Below are positions 36,266 to 45,931 of a stretch of DNA of 64,000 nucleotides, one piece after another. Origin of the DNA: Stenotrophomonas rhizophila (GTDB lineage: Bacteria > Pseudomonadota > Gammaproteobacteria > Xanthomonadales > Xanthomonadaceae); the NCBI RefSeq assembly GCF_020857975.1, contig NZ_JACWUO010000005.1, positions 124,001-188,000 of the forward strand. The letters run 5' to 3'. A model generated the notes under the pieces. It did not search any database and was not told the DNA's origin. It saw nothing but the letters and a program-made list of their open reading frames with translations. Position 1 is the stretch's first letter; every line of letters starts with the position of its first letter. The position numbers and the translations under genes are program-made.

Positions 36266-36313
36266 ACACAACATAGTGTGGTTCTGCCTCATCGTCAACA
36301 TCATATGTTGTGT
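36266..36313 (-). promoter_or_regulatory. Pair of NrdR boxes upstream of nrdA
   Basis: Two 16-bp boxes, ACACAACATAGTGTGG (36266-36281) and ACATCATATGTTGTGT (36298-36313), match the NrdR consensus acaCwAtATaTwGtgt. Their starts are 32 bp apart, about three helical turns, as is usual for NrdR pairs. They sit in the 333-bp gap between nrdA and the epsilon-like gene. The rest of that gap (36057-36265) is an untranslated leader with nothing else recognised. Confidence 0.85.
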
Positions 36314-36389
36314 TGTCGGCGGGGCTGGCGTGACCAAACGCCGCAGTGCTGCGATCGCGCGCGAAGCGGTGGGGCGACGGCGGAGGGGG

Positions 36390-36851
36390 TTACCGGAACG
36401 GCAGCGCGCGCAGCTGCTGGCGCAGCAACAGCGCCAGCTCGGCGTGCACCTTGGCGTTGTCCGGGTCGGTCAGCGCGATGGCCAACGGCGAACCGGCCGC
36501 ATCGCGTGCGGCGCGGGCGCGGGCAGCATCCAGGTCGTCGCTGCGCAGGGCCAGATCGGCCAGCACGATCACCTTGCCCGGCTGCACTTCCACATGCCCG
36601 CCGGGGACGTACACATGCAGCGGCGGGGCGGCATCGAGCGGAAACACCGAGACCATGCCTTCGCGCAACAGCGCCAGCAGCGGCGTGTGCCCGGCCAGCA
36701 CGCCGAAGCGGCCTTCGCTGCCGGGCAGGCTGATCTCGCGCACCGGGCCGTTCCATATTTCGCCGACCAGGCTGATGATCTGCGCCGACAGGCCTTGTGC
36801 GGCATCGGGAATGATGCCCGGGAGCACGTCGGGAGACGGCGGTGACGCCAT
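36390..36851 (-). CDS. Orphan F-type ATP synthase epsilon-subunit-like protein
   Basis: Protein of 153 residues clearly homologous to AtpC. The N-terminal beta-sandwich shows LPGSEGRFGVLAGHTPLLALLREG and VPGGHVEVQPGKVIVLADLALRSDDLD, followed by a helical hairpin (ARARAARDAAGSP). Epsilon couples F1 rotation and inhibits ATPase. No other atp gene is near, so this is a second, stand-alone copy or a repurposed domain. The helical part is a little divergent from the housekeeping protein. The start MASPPSPDV gives an N-terminal extension of about 20 residues. Confidence 0.8.
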   Translation of the reverse strand: MASPPSPDVLPGIIPDAAQGLSAQIISLVGEIWNGPVREISLPGSEGRFGVLAGHTPLLALLREGMVSVFPLDAAPPLHVYVPGGHVEVQPGKVIVLADLALRSDDLDAARARAARDAAGSPLAIALTDPDNAKVHAELALLLRQQLRALPFR

Positions 36852-36978
36852 TGCGCGGTGCCTGGATCGGGAATGGAAGCCAGCATAGTCGGGTCGATGT
36901 AGGCAGCCGTTGATCAACCTGCATCCGCGCGCGGAAGGCCGGCCGACATGAACACGGCGGACAGGTCCGCTGATATCG

Positions 36979-37001
36979 CAAATGCGACCTGTTATCATTT
37001 G
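36979..37001. promoter_or_regulatory. Candidate Fur-type site upstream of the siderophore operon
   Basis: CAAATG and CATTTG form an inverted repeat with an 11-bp spacer that includes TTATCATT, a half-site resembling the Fur box. It lies about 100 bp upstream of the exporter gene. Iron regulation is expected for this operon; the match is only partial. Confidence 0.4.
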
Positions 37002-37100
37002 ACTGGATAGCCACGGCGGCCACGCGCCGCCCCAGCCGATCGATTCGACGTACCCGCGCGCCTGCGCGGTGCGCTCTTCCCTGGATTGGCAGTGGTGGTT

Positions 37101-38300
37101 ATGCGTGAACGTTCGGTAGTACCCGGTTTGCCTGCCCTGGTCCTGGCAGCCCTGACCGGCACCATGGCGATGATGGCCTTCGTGGCGGTGATCGGGCCGG
37201 TGGTGCGTCTGCTCGGCCTGGCCGAATGGCATGCTGGCCTGTCGGTGACCGCCGCCGGCGTGTTGTGGATGCTGTCGGCGCGCCGCTGGGGCGCCCTGAG
37301 CGACCGGATCGGGCGCAAGCGCGTGCTGCTGATCGCGTTGGCCGCCTATGCGGTGATCTACGTGGCGCTGGCGGTGTTCGTCGACGTGGCGCTGCGCCGG
37401 CCCCCGGCATTGTGGCTGTCGGTGCTGGTGCTGGTGGGAACGCGCGCGCTGGTCGGGCTGTTCTATGCGGCCGTGCCGCCCACCGCCGCGGCGCTGGTCG
37501 CCGACGGCGCCGCGCCGGGCCAGCGTGCCGCGGCGATGGCCAAGCTGGGCACCGCCAACGCGGTGGGCATGGTGATCGGCCCGGCCGCAGCCGGCTGGAT
37601 CGCCTTCCATGCGCTGTCGCTGACCTTGTATGTGGCCGCGTTGCTGCCGCTGCTGGCCTTGCTGGTGATTGCCTGGCGCCTGCCGGCCAGCGCACCGGCG
37701 GCCATGGCCGTTTCCGGCCCGCGCCCGCGGCTGGGCTGGACCGACCCGCGCCTGCGTCTGCCGGTGCTGGCGGTGTTCGCCGCGATGATCTCGGTGACCA
37801 TCGCCCAGGTCACCGTGGGCTTCTTTGCGATCGACCGGCTGCACCTGTCGCCGGCCGATGGCGCGCGTATGGCCGGGCTGGCGCTGACTGCGGTCGGGGT
37901 CGGGCTGATCCTGGCGCAGGTGTTGGTGATGAAACTGGACCGGGTGCCGCCGCGACGCTGGATTGCGATCGGGGCGTTGCTGGCCGCGCTCGGTTTTGCG
38001 TCGGTGGCACTGGTGCAGGCGCCCTGGCAGCTGCTGCTCGCCTATGCGCTGGCCGCGTTCGGGATGGGCTTTGTGTTTCCCTCGTTCCAGGCGCTGGCCG
38101 CCGACGCGGTGCAGGCCCATGAGCAGGGCGCGGCGGCAGGCACGGTGGCGTCGGTGCAGGGCCTGGGCATGGTGATCGGCCCGATGCTGGGCACGCTGTT
38201 GTACCAGTGGTGGCCGAGTGCGCCGTACCTGCTGGTGGGGATGCTGCTGCTGGTGCTGGCGGTGGCGGCACTGCGCCACCGCGCGCAGGGGGACGCATGA
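37101..38300 (+). CDS. MFS siderophore exporter (EntS-like role)
   Basis: Twelve-helix MFS protein of 399 residues. Motif A appears as WGALSDRIGRKRVLLI. It is the first gene of the enterobactin-type operon and its stop overlaps the start of entC (ATGA), so export of the finished catecholate is the likely job, as for EntS, although it belongs to a different MFS branch (DHA1-type). The ATG at 37101 is preferred to a TTG five codons upstream. Confidence 0.85.
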   Translation: MRERSVVPGLPALVLAALTGTMAMMAFVAVIGPVVRLLGLAEWHAGLSVTAAGVLWMLSARRWGALSDRIGRKRVLLIALAAYAVIYVALAVFVDVALRRPPALWLSVLVLVGTRALVGLFYAAVPPTAAALVADGAAPGQRAAAMAKLGTANAVGMVIGPAAAGWIAFHALSLTLYVAALLPLLALLVIAWRLPASAPAAMAVSGPRPRLGWTDPRLRLPVLAVFAAMISVTIAQVTVGFFAIDRLHLSPADGARMAGLALTAVGVGLILAQVLVMKLDRVPPRRWIAIGALLAALGFASVALVQAPWQLLLAYALAAFGMGFVFPSFQALAADAVQAHEQGAAAGTVASVQGLGMVIGPMLGTLLYQWWPSAPYLLVGMLLLVLAVAALRHRAQGDA

Positions 38301-39475
38301 ACGACAGCGTACAGCGGCCGGCGCCGGCCGAAGAGGCGCTGTCGGGCAGCCAGGACGCCTCGCTGCCGGTGCAGTTCCTGCTGCGCGCGCCGCTGCGCGC
38401 CCTGCAGGCGCAGGGCTGCCGGGCACGCTTGCCACGCGCGGGACTGGCCAGCCTGGCCACGCGGGTGGCGGCGTTCTTCGCCACGCCGCGCGCCGGCCTG
38501 CCGCTGCTGGTCGGCGCGGTGCCGTTCGATCCGCACGCCGACGATGCGCTGTACCAGCCCGAGCAGGTATCGTCCGCGGCCGCCACCGGGTTGCCGGCAG
38601 TGCCGCGCTTTGCCGGCACGCTCCACGCCGAACCGGATGCTGCCGGCTATGCCGATGCGGTGCGCCGCGCGCTGGCGGTGCTGCGCGATCCGGCCGCGCC
38701 ACTGCAGAAAGTGGTGCTGGCGCGCAGCCTGCGCCTGCACAGCGCGCAGCCGATCGCAGCGCACGCCCTGGCGCAGCGGCTGGGCCACGACCCCAGCGTG
38801 GCCACCTACCTGGTGCCGCTGCCGGTGCCGGTCCCCGAACCGCCGGCGTGGCTGGTCGGGGCCACCCCCGAACTGCTGGTATCGCGGCGCGGCCGCCAAG
38901 TACTGTCGCACCCGCTGGCCGGCTCGGCGCGCCGGCAGGCCGATCCGGTCGAGGACGCGCGCACCGCGCAGGCGCTGCTGGACTCGGCCAAGGACCAGGA
39001 CGAACACCGTCACGTGGTCGAAGCGATCGTGGCCGGGCTGGCACCGTGGTGCCGGCACATCGAGGCCGCGCCGCGCCCGTCGCTGCACGCCACCGCCACC
39101 ATGTGGCACCTGGGCACGCCGATCCGCGCCACGCTGGACGAGCCGACCACCGGCGTGGCCACCCTGCTGGCCGCGTTGCATCCCACCCCGGCGGTAGGCG
39201 GCACGCCGCGCCAGGCCGCGCTGGACACCATCGCCGCGCTCGAGCCGGCACCGCGCGGTTTCTATGCCGGCGCGGTCGGCTGGCTCGATGCCGACGGCGA
39301 TGGCGACTGGTACGTGGCGATCCGCTGCGCCCGCGTGCAGGGCCGGCAGGTGCAGGTATATGCCGGTGCCGGCATCGTCGCCGGCTCCGAACCGTTGCTG
39401 GAGGTGGCCGAGACCGCGGCCAAGTTCGGTGCGCTGTTGAACGCGCTCGGCGTCGACGCCAGCACCCCCGTCTGA
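38297..39475 (+). CDS. entC: Isochorismate synthase
   Basis: Converts chorismate to isochorismate, first step of 2,3-dihydroxybenzoate synthesis in the cytoplasm. The protein has 392 residues. Conserved parts of the chorismate-utilising fold are visible: [21 protein letters not shown], the [12 protein letters not shown]g/substrate region, the [12 protein letters not shown] motif and the GFYAGAVGW and [10 protein letters not shown] segments at the C-terminus. It overlaps the exporter gene by four bases. Gene order entC-E-B-B'-F-A follows. Confidence 0.93.
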   Translation: MNDSVQRPAPAEEALSGSQDASLPVQFLLRAPLRALQAQGCRARLPRAGLASLATRVAAFFATPRAGLPLLVGAVPFDPHADDALYQPEQVSSAAATGLPAVPRFAGTLHAEPDAAGYADAVRRALAVLRDPAAPLQKVVLARSLRLHSAQPIAAHALAQRLGHDPSVATYLVPLPVPVPEPPAWLVGATPELLVSRRGRQVLSHPLAGSARRQADPVEDARTAQALLDSAKDQDEHRHVVEAIVAGLAPWCRHIEAAPRPSLHATATMWHLGTPIRATLDEPTTGVATLLAALHPTPAVGGTPRQAALDTIAALEPAPRGFYAGAVGWLDADGDGDWYVAIRCARVQGRQVQVYAGAGIVAGSEPLLEVAETAAKFGALLNALGVDASTPV

Positions 39476-39490
39476 ATCGTGGAGCCTGTG

Positions 39491-41140
39491 ATGAACGAAC
39501 CTTCCCGCACCCGGCCACCGCTGCGCCAGACCTGGCCGGCGGCAATGGCGGCGCGTTACCGCGCGGCCGGCTACTGGCGTGGCGAGACCTTCCCCGGCTT
39601 CCTGCGCGCGCGTGCGGCGCAGCATGCCGATGACATTGCCGTGGTCGGCGGGCAGGTGCGCCTGAGCTATGCCCAGCTGTGGGCGCAGGCCGGGCGGATT
39701 GGCGCGGGCCTGTTTGCCGCCGGCTTGCTGCCGGGGCAGACGGTAGTGGTGCAGCTGGGCAACGTGCCCGAATTCGTAACGGTGGTATGCGGGCTGTTCC
39801 GCGCCGGGCTGGTGCCGGTATTCGCCTTGCCGGCGCACCGGCTGACCGAGGTGGCGCACGTGGCACGCACCGCGCATGCCCGAGCCTATATCGCCGCGGC
39901 CGGGCAGGACGGCTTCGACTACCGCAGCCTGGCGCGTGCGCTGCAGGCGCAGCTGCCGGCCCTGGCCACGGTAGTGATCGTCGGCGAGGCGGCCGAGTTC
40001 CTGGCGGTGGCCGACCTGGACGGCGAGGTGGCAACGCTGCCGCCGGATCCGGACCCGCAGTCGGTGGCGTTCCTGCAGCTGTCCGGCGGCAGCACCGGCT
40101 TGCCCAAGCTGATTCCGCGTACCCACGACGACTACATCTATTCGTTCCGCGCCAGCAACGAGATCTGCGGGATCGGCCGCGACAGCGTGTACCTGGTGGC
40201 GCTGCCGGCCGCGCACAATTTTCCGATGAGCTCGCCAGGCTTCTTCGGTGCGCTGTACGCCGGCGCGCGGGTGGTGCTCAGCCCCGGCCCCGGGCCGGAC
40301 AGTGCATTCCCGCTGATCGCACGCGAAGCAGTCACCTGCGTGGGCCTGGTGCCGCCGTTGGCGCTGCTGTGGGTGCAGGCCGCGGCCACTACCACGCACG
40401 ATCTGTCCAGCCTGCAGGTGGTGCAGGTGGGAGGCGCCAAGCTGGTGCCCGAAGCGGCGCGACGGGTGATCGAGGGGCTGGGCTGCCAGTTGCAGCAGGT
40501 GTTCGGCATGGCCGAAGGCCTGGTCAACTACACCCGCCTGCACGATCGGCCGGAACTGGTGATCGGCACCCAGGGCCGCCCGATTTCGCCCGACGACGAA
40601 GTACTGGTGGTCGACGACCTCGGCAACCCGGTCGCGCCGGGCAGCACCGGCCACCTGCTGACCCGCGGCCCCTACACCATCGGTGCGTACTACAACGACC
40701 CGGCCGCCAATGCGCGCGCCTTCACCGAAGACGGCTACTACCGCACCGGCGACATGGTGCAGCAGCTGCCTGGTGGCTACCTGGTGGTGCAGGGCCGTGC
40801 CGGCGACCATATCAACCGCGCCGGCGAGAAGATCTCCGCCGAGGAAATCGAAGACCATCTGCTGGCGCACCCGGGCGTGTTCGACGCGGCGGTGGTCTCC
40901 CTCCCGGATGCCTACCTCGGCGAGCGCAGCTGCGCCTTCATCATCGCCCAGGGCGAGCCGACCCAGGCCGCCGGCCTCAAGGCCTGGGTGCGCGGCCGCG
41001 GCCTGGCCGCGTTCAAGGTGCCGGATCAGATCGTGTTCGTCGACGCCTTCGGCACCACCGCGGTCGGCAAGGTCAGCCGCCGCGAACTGCGTGCCCGGCT
41101 GCGCGAAGGTTTCATGCAACAGACAGGAGAAACGCGCTGA
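39491..41140 (+). CDS. entE: 2,3-dihydroxybenzoate-AMP ligase
   Basis: Activates 2,3-dihydroxybenzoate as an acyl-adenylate and loads it on the aryl carrier protein. The 549 residues match EntE/DhbE. The AMP-binding P-loop is [18 protein letters not shown], the DHB-pocket residues are in [11 protein letters not shown] and the C-terminal hinge and catalytic Lys are in [20 protein letters not shown] and [12 protein letters not shown] precedes the ATG at 39491. Its stop shares a base with the entB start (TGATG). Confidence 0.94.
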   Translation: MNEPSRTRPPLRQTWPAAMAARYRAAGYWRGETFPGFLRARAAQHADDIAVVGGQVRLSYAQLWAQAGRIGAGLFAAGLLPGQTVVVQLGNVPEFVTVVCGLFRAGLVPVFALPAHRLTEVAHVARTAHARAYIAAAGQDGFDYRSLARALQAQLPALATVVIVGEAAEFLAVADLDGEVATLPPDPDPQSVAFLQLSGGSTGLPKLIPRTHDDYIYSFRASNEICGIGRDSVYLVALPAAHNFPMSSPGFFGALYAGARVVLSPGPGPDSAFPLIAREAVTCVGLVPPLALLWVQAAATTTHDLSSLQVVQVGGAKLVPEAARRVIEGLGCQLQQVFGMAEGLVNYTRLHDRPELVIGTQGRPISPDDEVLVVDDLGNPVAPGSTGHLLTRGPYTIGAYYNDPAANARAFTEDGYYRTGDMVQQLPGGYLVVQGRAGDHINRAGEKISAEEIEDHLLAHPGVFDAAVVSLPDAYLGERSCAFIIAQGEPTQAAGLKAWVRGRGLAAFKVPDQIVFVDAFGTTAVGKVSRRELRARLREGFMQQTGETR

Positions 41141-41775
41141 TGGCGCTGCCCAAGATTCAACCCTATCCGCTGCCGACCCAGGCCGAACTGCCCACCGCGC
41201 GCGGCGCCTGGCAGCCGCACCCCGAACGCGTCGCGCTGCTGGTGCACGACATGCAGCGCTACTTCCTGGCTGCCTTCACGCCGGAGGCAGCGCCGCTGGC
41301 CCCGGCCGTGGCCAACATCGCGCGCCTGCTCACGCATTGCCGTGCCCGTGGCATCCCGGTGTTCTACACCGCCCAGCGCGGCAACCAGGACCGGCGCGAT
41401 CGTGGCCTGCAGGCCGATCTGTGGGGCCCGGGCATGTCCGCCACCGAGGCACACGAAACCATCATCGAGGCCGTGGCCCCTGTGGAGGGCGACCATGTGC
41501 TGGTCAAGCACCGCTACAGCGCGTTCCAGCGCAGCAACCTGGAAACGCTGATGCGCGCCCGTGGCCGCGACCAGCTGCTGGTCACCGGCGTGTACGCGCA
41601 TATCGGTTGCACCGCCACCGTGGCCGAAGGTTTCCAGCGCGACATCGAGAGCTTCATCGCCGCCGATGCAGTCGCCGATTTCTCGCGTGCCGACCACGAC
41701 CTGGCCCTGCACTGGATCGCCCGTACCTGCGGCGTGCCGATGACCACCGGTCAGCTGCTGGAGGCGCTGGCATGA
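41140..41775 (+). CDS. entB: Isochorismatase
   Basis: Hydrolyses isochorismate to 2,3-dihydro-2,3-dihydroxybenzoate. The 211 residues comprise only the isochorismatase domain; the aryl carrier domain found at the C-terminus of E. coli EntB is encoded separately by the next gene. The catalytic Asp (LVHDMQRYF), Lys (VKHRYSAF) and the segment GVYAHIGCTATVAEG are visible. Start and stop both overlap neighbouring genes, indicating strong coupling. Confidence 0.94.
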   Translation: MALPKIQPYPLPTQAELPTARGAWQPHPERVALLVHDMQRYFLAAFTPEAAPLAPAVANIARLLTHCRARGIPVFYTAQRGNQDRRDRGLQADLWGPGMSATEAHETIIEAVAPVEGDHVLVKHRYSAFQRSNLETLMRARGRDQLLVTGVYAHIGCTATVAEGFQRDIESFIAADAVADFSRADHDLALHWIARTCGVPMTTGQLLEALA

Positions 41776-42023
41776 GCGCACTGACCCTGGAGCGCATGCG
41801 CGCCGATGTCGCCGGCATGCTCGGCGAAGTCCCCGAGGACATCGGCGACGATGACAACCTGATGGACCTGGGGCTGGATTCGATGCGCGTGCTCGGCCTG
41901 GTGCTGGCCTGGGGCAACACCGGCATCGCGCTGGAATTCAGCCATCTGGCCGAACACGCCACGCTGGGCGGCTGGTGGGGCGTGGTGCAGCGCCTGCAGG
42001 CCCGGGCGGCGGCCGGCGCATGA
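41772..42023 (+). CDS. Stand-alone aryl carrier protein (EntB')
   Basis: Acyl-carrier-like protein of 83 residues. The phosphopantetheine attachment Ser is in LGLDSMRVLGL (Ser about 38). It supplies the aryl carrier function that is fused to EntB in enterobacteria, receiving 2,3-dihydroxybenzoate from EntE and passing it to EntF. The start overlaps the entB stop (ATGA) and the stop overlaps entF (ATGA). In S. maltophilia the corresponding gene is called entB'. Confidence 0.92.
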   Translation: MSALTLERMRADVAGMLGEVPEDIGDDDNLMDLGLDSMRVLGLVLAWGNTGIALEFSHLAEHATLGGWWGVVQRLQARAAAGA

Positions 42024-45000
42024 ATGCTGGTGCGGTGCCGGCGACGGCTGCGTCGATTGTCCATGGGCTGAGCGAGGCCCAGGCCGGTCTGTGGTATGCC
42101 CAGCGGTTGGCGCCGGACAACCCCGCGTTCAACACCGCCCACGCCGTCTGGATAGAAGGTGCGCTGGATGTCGCTGCCTTCGCGCATGCCGCCGACCAAG
42201 CCGCGCAGGAAGCGGAGGCGCTGGCGCTGCGCATCGTCGAGGACGCGCAGGGCGTGCCCGGGCAATGGGTCGACCGGCAGCACACGCCGATGCTGCAGGT
42301 GCTGGATCTGTCCGATCTCCCGGACCCGGCTGCCGCCGCGCGTGAGGCCATGCAGCGCGACCGGCTCAGCCCGGTCGATCCCGCCCGCGATCGCCTCAGT
42401 CAACAGCGCCTGTTCCTGCTCGGTCCGGCGCGCAGCGTCTGGTACCTGCGCGTGCACCACCTGGCCACCGATGGCTACGGCATGGGGCTGCTTACCGAGC
42501 GCGTCTGCGCCCTGTATGCCGGCGGTGCGCCGCAGGCCGGGTTGGCGCCACTGCTGCCCGTGCTCGATGAAGACATCCAGTACCGCGACAGCGAGCGCCG
42601 CCTGCGCGATGCCGCTTACTGGCGCGATGCCATGGCCGACGCGCCGGCTGCTACCGGGCTGCAGGCGGGCGTGGCGCCGGCCGCGCCGGATGCGCTGCGC
42701 CACGTGCAGCCGACCGACCCGGCCCTGCGCGAGCGCCTGCACGCCGCCGCCACCGCGATCGGCCAGCCCTGGCCGGACCTGCTGACCGCGCTCGGCGCGG
42801 AGTACTGCCGCCGGATCAGCGGCGCCGCCGAGGCGGTGATCGGCGTGCCCTTCATGGGCCGCCTCGGCAGCGTCTCCGCCCGCGTCCCGGCGATGGTGAT
42901 GAACGCCCTGCCGCTGCGGGTGGCGGCCGCGCAGGGCAGCGTGGATGACTATGTACGTGATATCGCACTGCGCCTGGTGCGCGGCCGGCGCCATGGCCGC
43001 TACCGTGGCGAGCAGCTGCGGCGCGACCTCGGCCTGATCGGCGGCCAGCGCCGCCTGCATGGCCCGCTGGTCAATGTGCAGCCGTTCTATCGGCCGCTGC
43101 AGCTGGCCGGCGTGACGGCGACGCTCGAGGTCCTGTCCACCGGCCCGGTCGATGACGTGACGCTCGGCTTCCGTGGCGACGGCACGGCCGTGCTCGATCT
43201 GGAGATCGAGGCCAATCCCACGCTGTATACACCCGGGCAGGTGCAGGCCCATGCCGCGCGCCTGCTGCATTTCGTGTCGGCCGCGCTGGAGGTGCAGGCC
43301 GCCGGTGGCGCGATCGCCGCGGTACCGCTGTGCACGCCCGCCGAAGCGCAGCGCTATCTCTACGACATCAACGCCACGGCCCATCCGGTGCCCGAGGTCA
43401 CCTTGGCCACGCTGATCGCCGCGCAGATGGCGGCGACGCCGACGGCCACCGCGGTGGTGTTCGGCGTGCAGCAGCTGACCTTCGCCGAACTGGAGCGGCG
43501 CAGCCGTGCGCTGGCCCTGCAGCTGCAGGCGCAGGGCGTGGGCCGCGAGGCGAGGGTGGTGGTGGCGCTGCCACGCTCGCTGGAGCTGATCATCGCCCTG
43601 GTCGCGGTGCTGCGCGCCGGCGGCGCCTACCTGCCGGTGGACCTGGCCCATCCGGACGAGCGCCTGGCCCGGATCCTGCGCTCGGCGCAGCCGGCCTGCG
43701 TGCTGGCGCTGGCACAGGATCGCGCGCGGTTCCCGGACACACCCGTGCTGGACCCTTCCCAGTGGCAGCGCCACAACGACGCCGCGCTGACCACAGAACT
43801 GCAGCCGGATGATGCGGCCTATGTCATCTATACCTCCGGCTCGACCGGCGAGCCCAAGGGCGTGCTGATCGAGCACCGCGCCATCGTCAACCGCCTGGAG
43901 TGGATGCGCGAGCACTACGCCATCCAGCCGGACGAGCGCATCCTGCAGAAAACCCCCGCCACCTTCGATGTGTCGGTGTGGGAGTTCTTCCTGCCGCTGA
44001 TCAGCGGCGCCACCCTGGTGGTCGCCCCGCCCGAGGCGCACCGCGATCCGCTGGCATTGGCCGCACTGATCCGCCAGCACGCGATCACCACCCTGCATTT
44101 CGTGCCGTCGATGCTGGCCGCATTCCTGGCCGCCCCGGCCGCGCGCGGGCTGCGGCTGCGTCGCGTGTTCACCAGCGGTGAGGCGCTGGACGCCGCGCTG
44201 CGCGACCGCTTCCATGCCACGCTCCAGGCCGAGCTGCACAATCTGTATGGCCCCACCGAAGCGGCCGTCGATGTCAGCTTCTGGCCGGCCGGCCAGGATG
44301 ACACCAGCGCGCCGGTGCCGATCGGCCATCCGGTCTGGAACACCCGCCTGTACGTGCTCGATGCGCGCATGCTACCGCTGCCGCCCGGCGTCGCCGGCGA
44401 TCTGTATCTCGGCGGGGTGCAGCTGGCACGCGGCTACCTGGGCCGCGACGATCTCACCGCCGAGCGCTTCCTGCCCGATCCGTTCGTTGCCGGTGGCCGC
44501 CTGTATCGCACCGGCGATGTGGCGCGCTGGCGCGAGGATGGGGCGGTGGAATATCTCGGCCGCAACGATCACCAGATCAAGCTGCGCGGCCTGCGCATCG
44601 AGCTCGGCGAAATCGATGCCGCACTGCGCTCAGCACCGGGCGTGACCCGCGCCGAGGTGCTGCTGCGCGAAGACCGCCCCGGCGAGCCGCGGCTGGTGGC
44701 CTACCTCGACGCAGGTGGGCCGGACCTGGAGATGCTGCGGCGTCATCTGGCCGGCCGCCTGCCGGATTACATGGTGCCCGGCGCCTTCGTGGAACTACCG
44801 CAATGGCCGGTCACCGCCAACGGCAAGCTGGATCGCGCCGCGTTGCCGGCACCGGCGCAGGCGCCCAGTTCCGGCGAGGCACCGCGCAGCGCCACCGAGC
44901 AGGCGCTGGCCGCGCTGTTCGCGCAGACCCTGGCACTGGACACGGTGGTCAGCGCCGACGCCGATTTCTTCGCCCTGGGCGGCGACTCGCTCAGCGCCGT

Positions 45001-45931
45001 GCACCTGCTGCTGGCGATCCAGCAGCGGTGGCGCTGCGACCTGGGCCTGGGCGCGGTATTCGCCGCACCGACGGTGGCCGCACTGGCTGCCCGCATCGAT
45101 GCGCCCCCGGCCGCCACCGACCATGGGCTCGCCCCGATGATCCGGCTGACCAGTGGAGATGCGGCGCTCGCGCCGCTGTACGTGATCCATCCTGCTGGCG
45201 GCATCGCCTGGAACTACCGCGACCTGGCCCGCGCACTCTCACCCGCACGTGAGGTGCAGGGCCTGCAGTCGCCGGCGCTCGATCCCACCCGGCCGCTGCC
45301 CGCCAGCATCGAAGCGCTGGCGGCCGACTACGCCGAGCGCATCCTCGCGCTGGGCCGGCCCGGCCCGGTGCATCTGCTCGGCTGGTCGGTCGGCGGCATC
45401 CTCGCCCAGGCCATGGCGGTGCATTTGCGTGCGCGCGGCCATGAAGTCGGCGTGCTGGCGTTGCTCGATGCCTATCCCAGCGAGTGCTGGCGGGCCGAGC
45501 CCGAACCGGACCCGGTGGCGGCATTGCGCGCCCTGCTGGCGATCGCCGGCCATGATCCGGACGCGCACCCCGAACTGGACAGCCGCGCGCGCATCCTGGC
45601 CTTCCTGCGCCGCGGCGACAGCGCGCTGGGCAACCTGCCCGATGTGGCGCTCGATGGCGTGGTCCGTGCGGTCACCGGCACCAACCGCCTGATCCGCGCC
45701 CATCACCACACGCACTACGACGGCCCGCTGCTGCACGTGCGCGCCGGCCGCGACCACGCCGCCCGCCCGCAACTGCAGTCCACCTTGTGGCAGGCCCATG
45801 CCGCAAGCGTGGAGGCGATCGAACTTCCCTACCTGCACGCCGAACTCACCGGCCGCGACGCCGTGGCGCAGATCGCGCCCTGGCTGGCCGCGCACCTTCG
45901 GCGGCACGACGCACACAGGACACCGGCATGA
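42020..45931 (+). CDS. entF: Enterobactin synthase NRPS, C-A-T-TE module
   Basis: Single-module peptide synthetase of 1303 residues, close to the 1293 of E. coli. The condensation domain has HHLATDG at about residue 145-151; the adenylation domain runs from about 455 to 930 with YTSGSTGEPKG near 604; the carrier Ser990 is in LGGDSLS; the thioesterase nucleophile Ser1123 is in GWSVGG. The specificity pocket segments (FDVSVWEFF, TLHFVPSML, FTSGEAL, LYGPTEAAVDVS) parallel EntF, which predicts L-serine. It should build and cyclise a tri-(dihydroxybenzoyl-serine) lactone. Confidence 0.95.
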   Translation: MNAGAVPATAASIVHGLSEAQAGLWYAQRLAPDNPAFNTAHAVWIEGALDVAAFAHAADQAAQEAEALALRIVEDAQGVPGQWVDRQHTPMLQVLDLSDLPDPAAAAREAMQRDRLSPVDPARDRLSQQRLFLLGPARSVWYLRVHHLATDGYGMGLLTERVCALYAGGAPQAGLAPLLPVLDEDIQYRDSERRLRDAAYWRDAMADAPAATGLQAGVAPAAPDALRHVQPTDPALRERLHAAATAIGQPWPDLLTALGAEYCRRISGAAEAVIGVPFMGRLGSVSARVPAMVMNALPLRVAAAQGSVDDYVRDIALRLVRGRRHGRYRGEQLRRDLGLIGGQRRLHGPLVNVQPFYRPLQLAGVTATLEVLSTGPVDDVTLGFRGDGTAVLDLEIEANPTLYTPGQVQAHAARLLHFVSAALEVQAAGGAIAAVPLCTPAEAQRYLYDINATAHPVPEVTLATLIAAQMAATPTATAVVFGVQQLTFAELERRSRALALQLQAQGVGREARVVVALPRSLELIIALVAVLRAGGAYLPVDLAHPDERLARILRSAQPACVLALAQDRARFPDTPVLDPSQWQRHNDAALTTELQPDDAAYVIYTSGSTGEPKGVLIEHRAIVNRLEWMREHYAIQPDERILQKTPATFDVSVWEFFLPLISGATLVVAPPEAHRDPLALAALIRQHAITTLHFVPSMLAAFLAAPAARGLRLRRVFTSGEALDAALRDRFHATLQAELHNLYGPTEAAVDVSFWPAGQDDTSAPVPIGHPVWNTRLYVLDARMLPLPPGVAGDLYLGGVQLARGYLGRDDLTAERFLPDPFVAGGRLYRTGDVARWREDGAVEYLGRNDHQIKLRGLRIELGEIDAALRSAPGVTRAEVLLREDRPGEPRLVAYLDAGGPDLEMLRRHLAGRLPDYMVPGAFVELPQWPVTANGKLDRAALPAPAQAPSSGEAPRSATEQALAALFAQTLALDTVVSADADFFALGGDSLSAVHLLLAIQQRWRCDLGLGAVFAAPTVAALAARIDAPPAATDHGLAPMIRLTSGDAALAPLYVIHPAGGIAWNYRDLARALSPAREVQGLQSPALDPTRPLPASIEALAADYAERILALGRPGPVHLLGWSVGGILAQAMAVHLRARGHEVGVLALLDAYPSECWRAEPEPDPVAALRALLAIAGHDPDAHPELDSRARILAFLRRGDSALGNLPDVALDGVVRAVTGTNRLIRAHHHTHYDGPLLHVRAGRDHAARPQLQSTLWQAHAASVEAIELPYLHAELTGRDAVAQIAPWLAAHLRRHDAHRTPA

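Noticed and set aside
36201..36845. Plus-strand open frame opposite the epsilon-like gene
   Set aside because: The minus strand shows clear AtpC homology; the plus-strand frame is a compositional shadow and starts within the NrdR promoter region.
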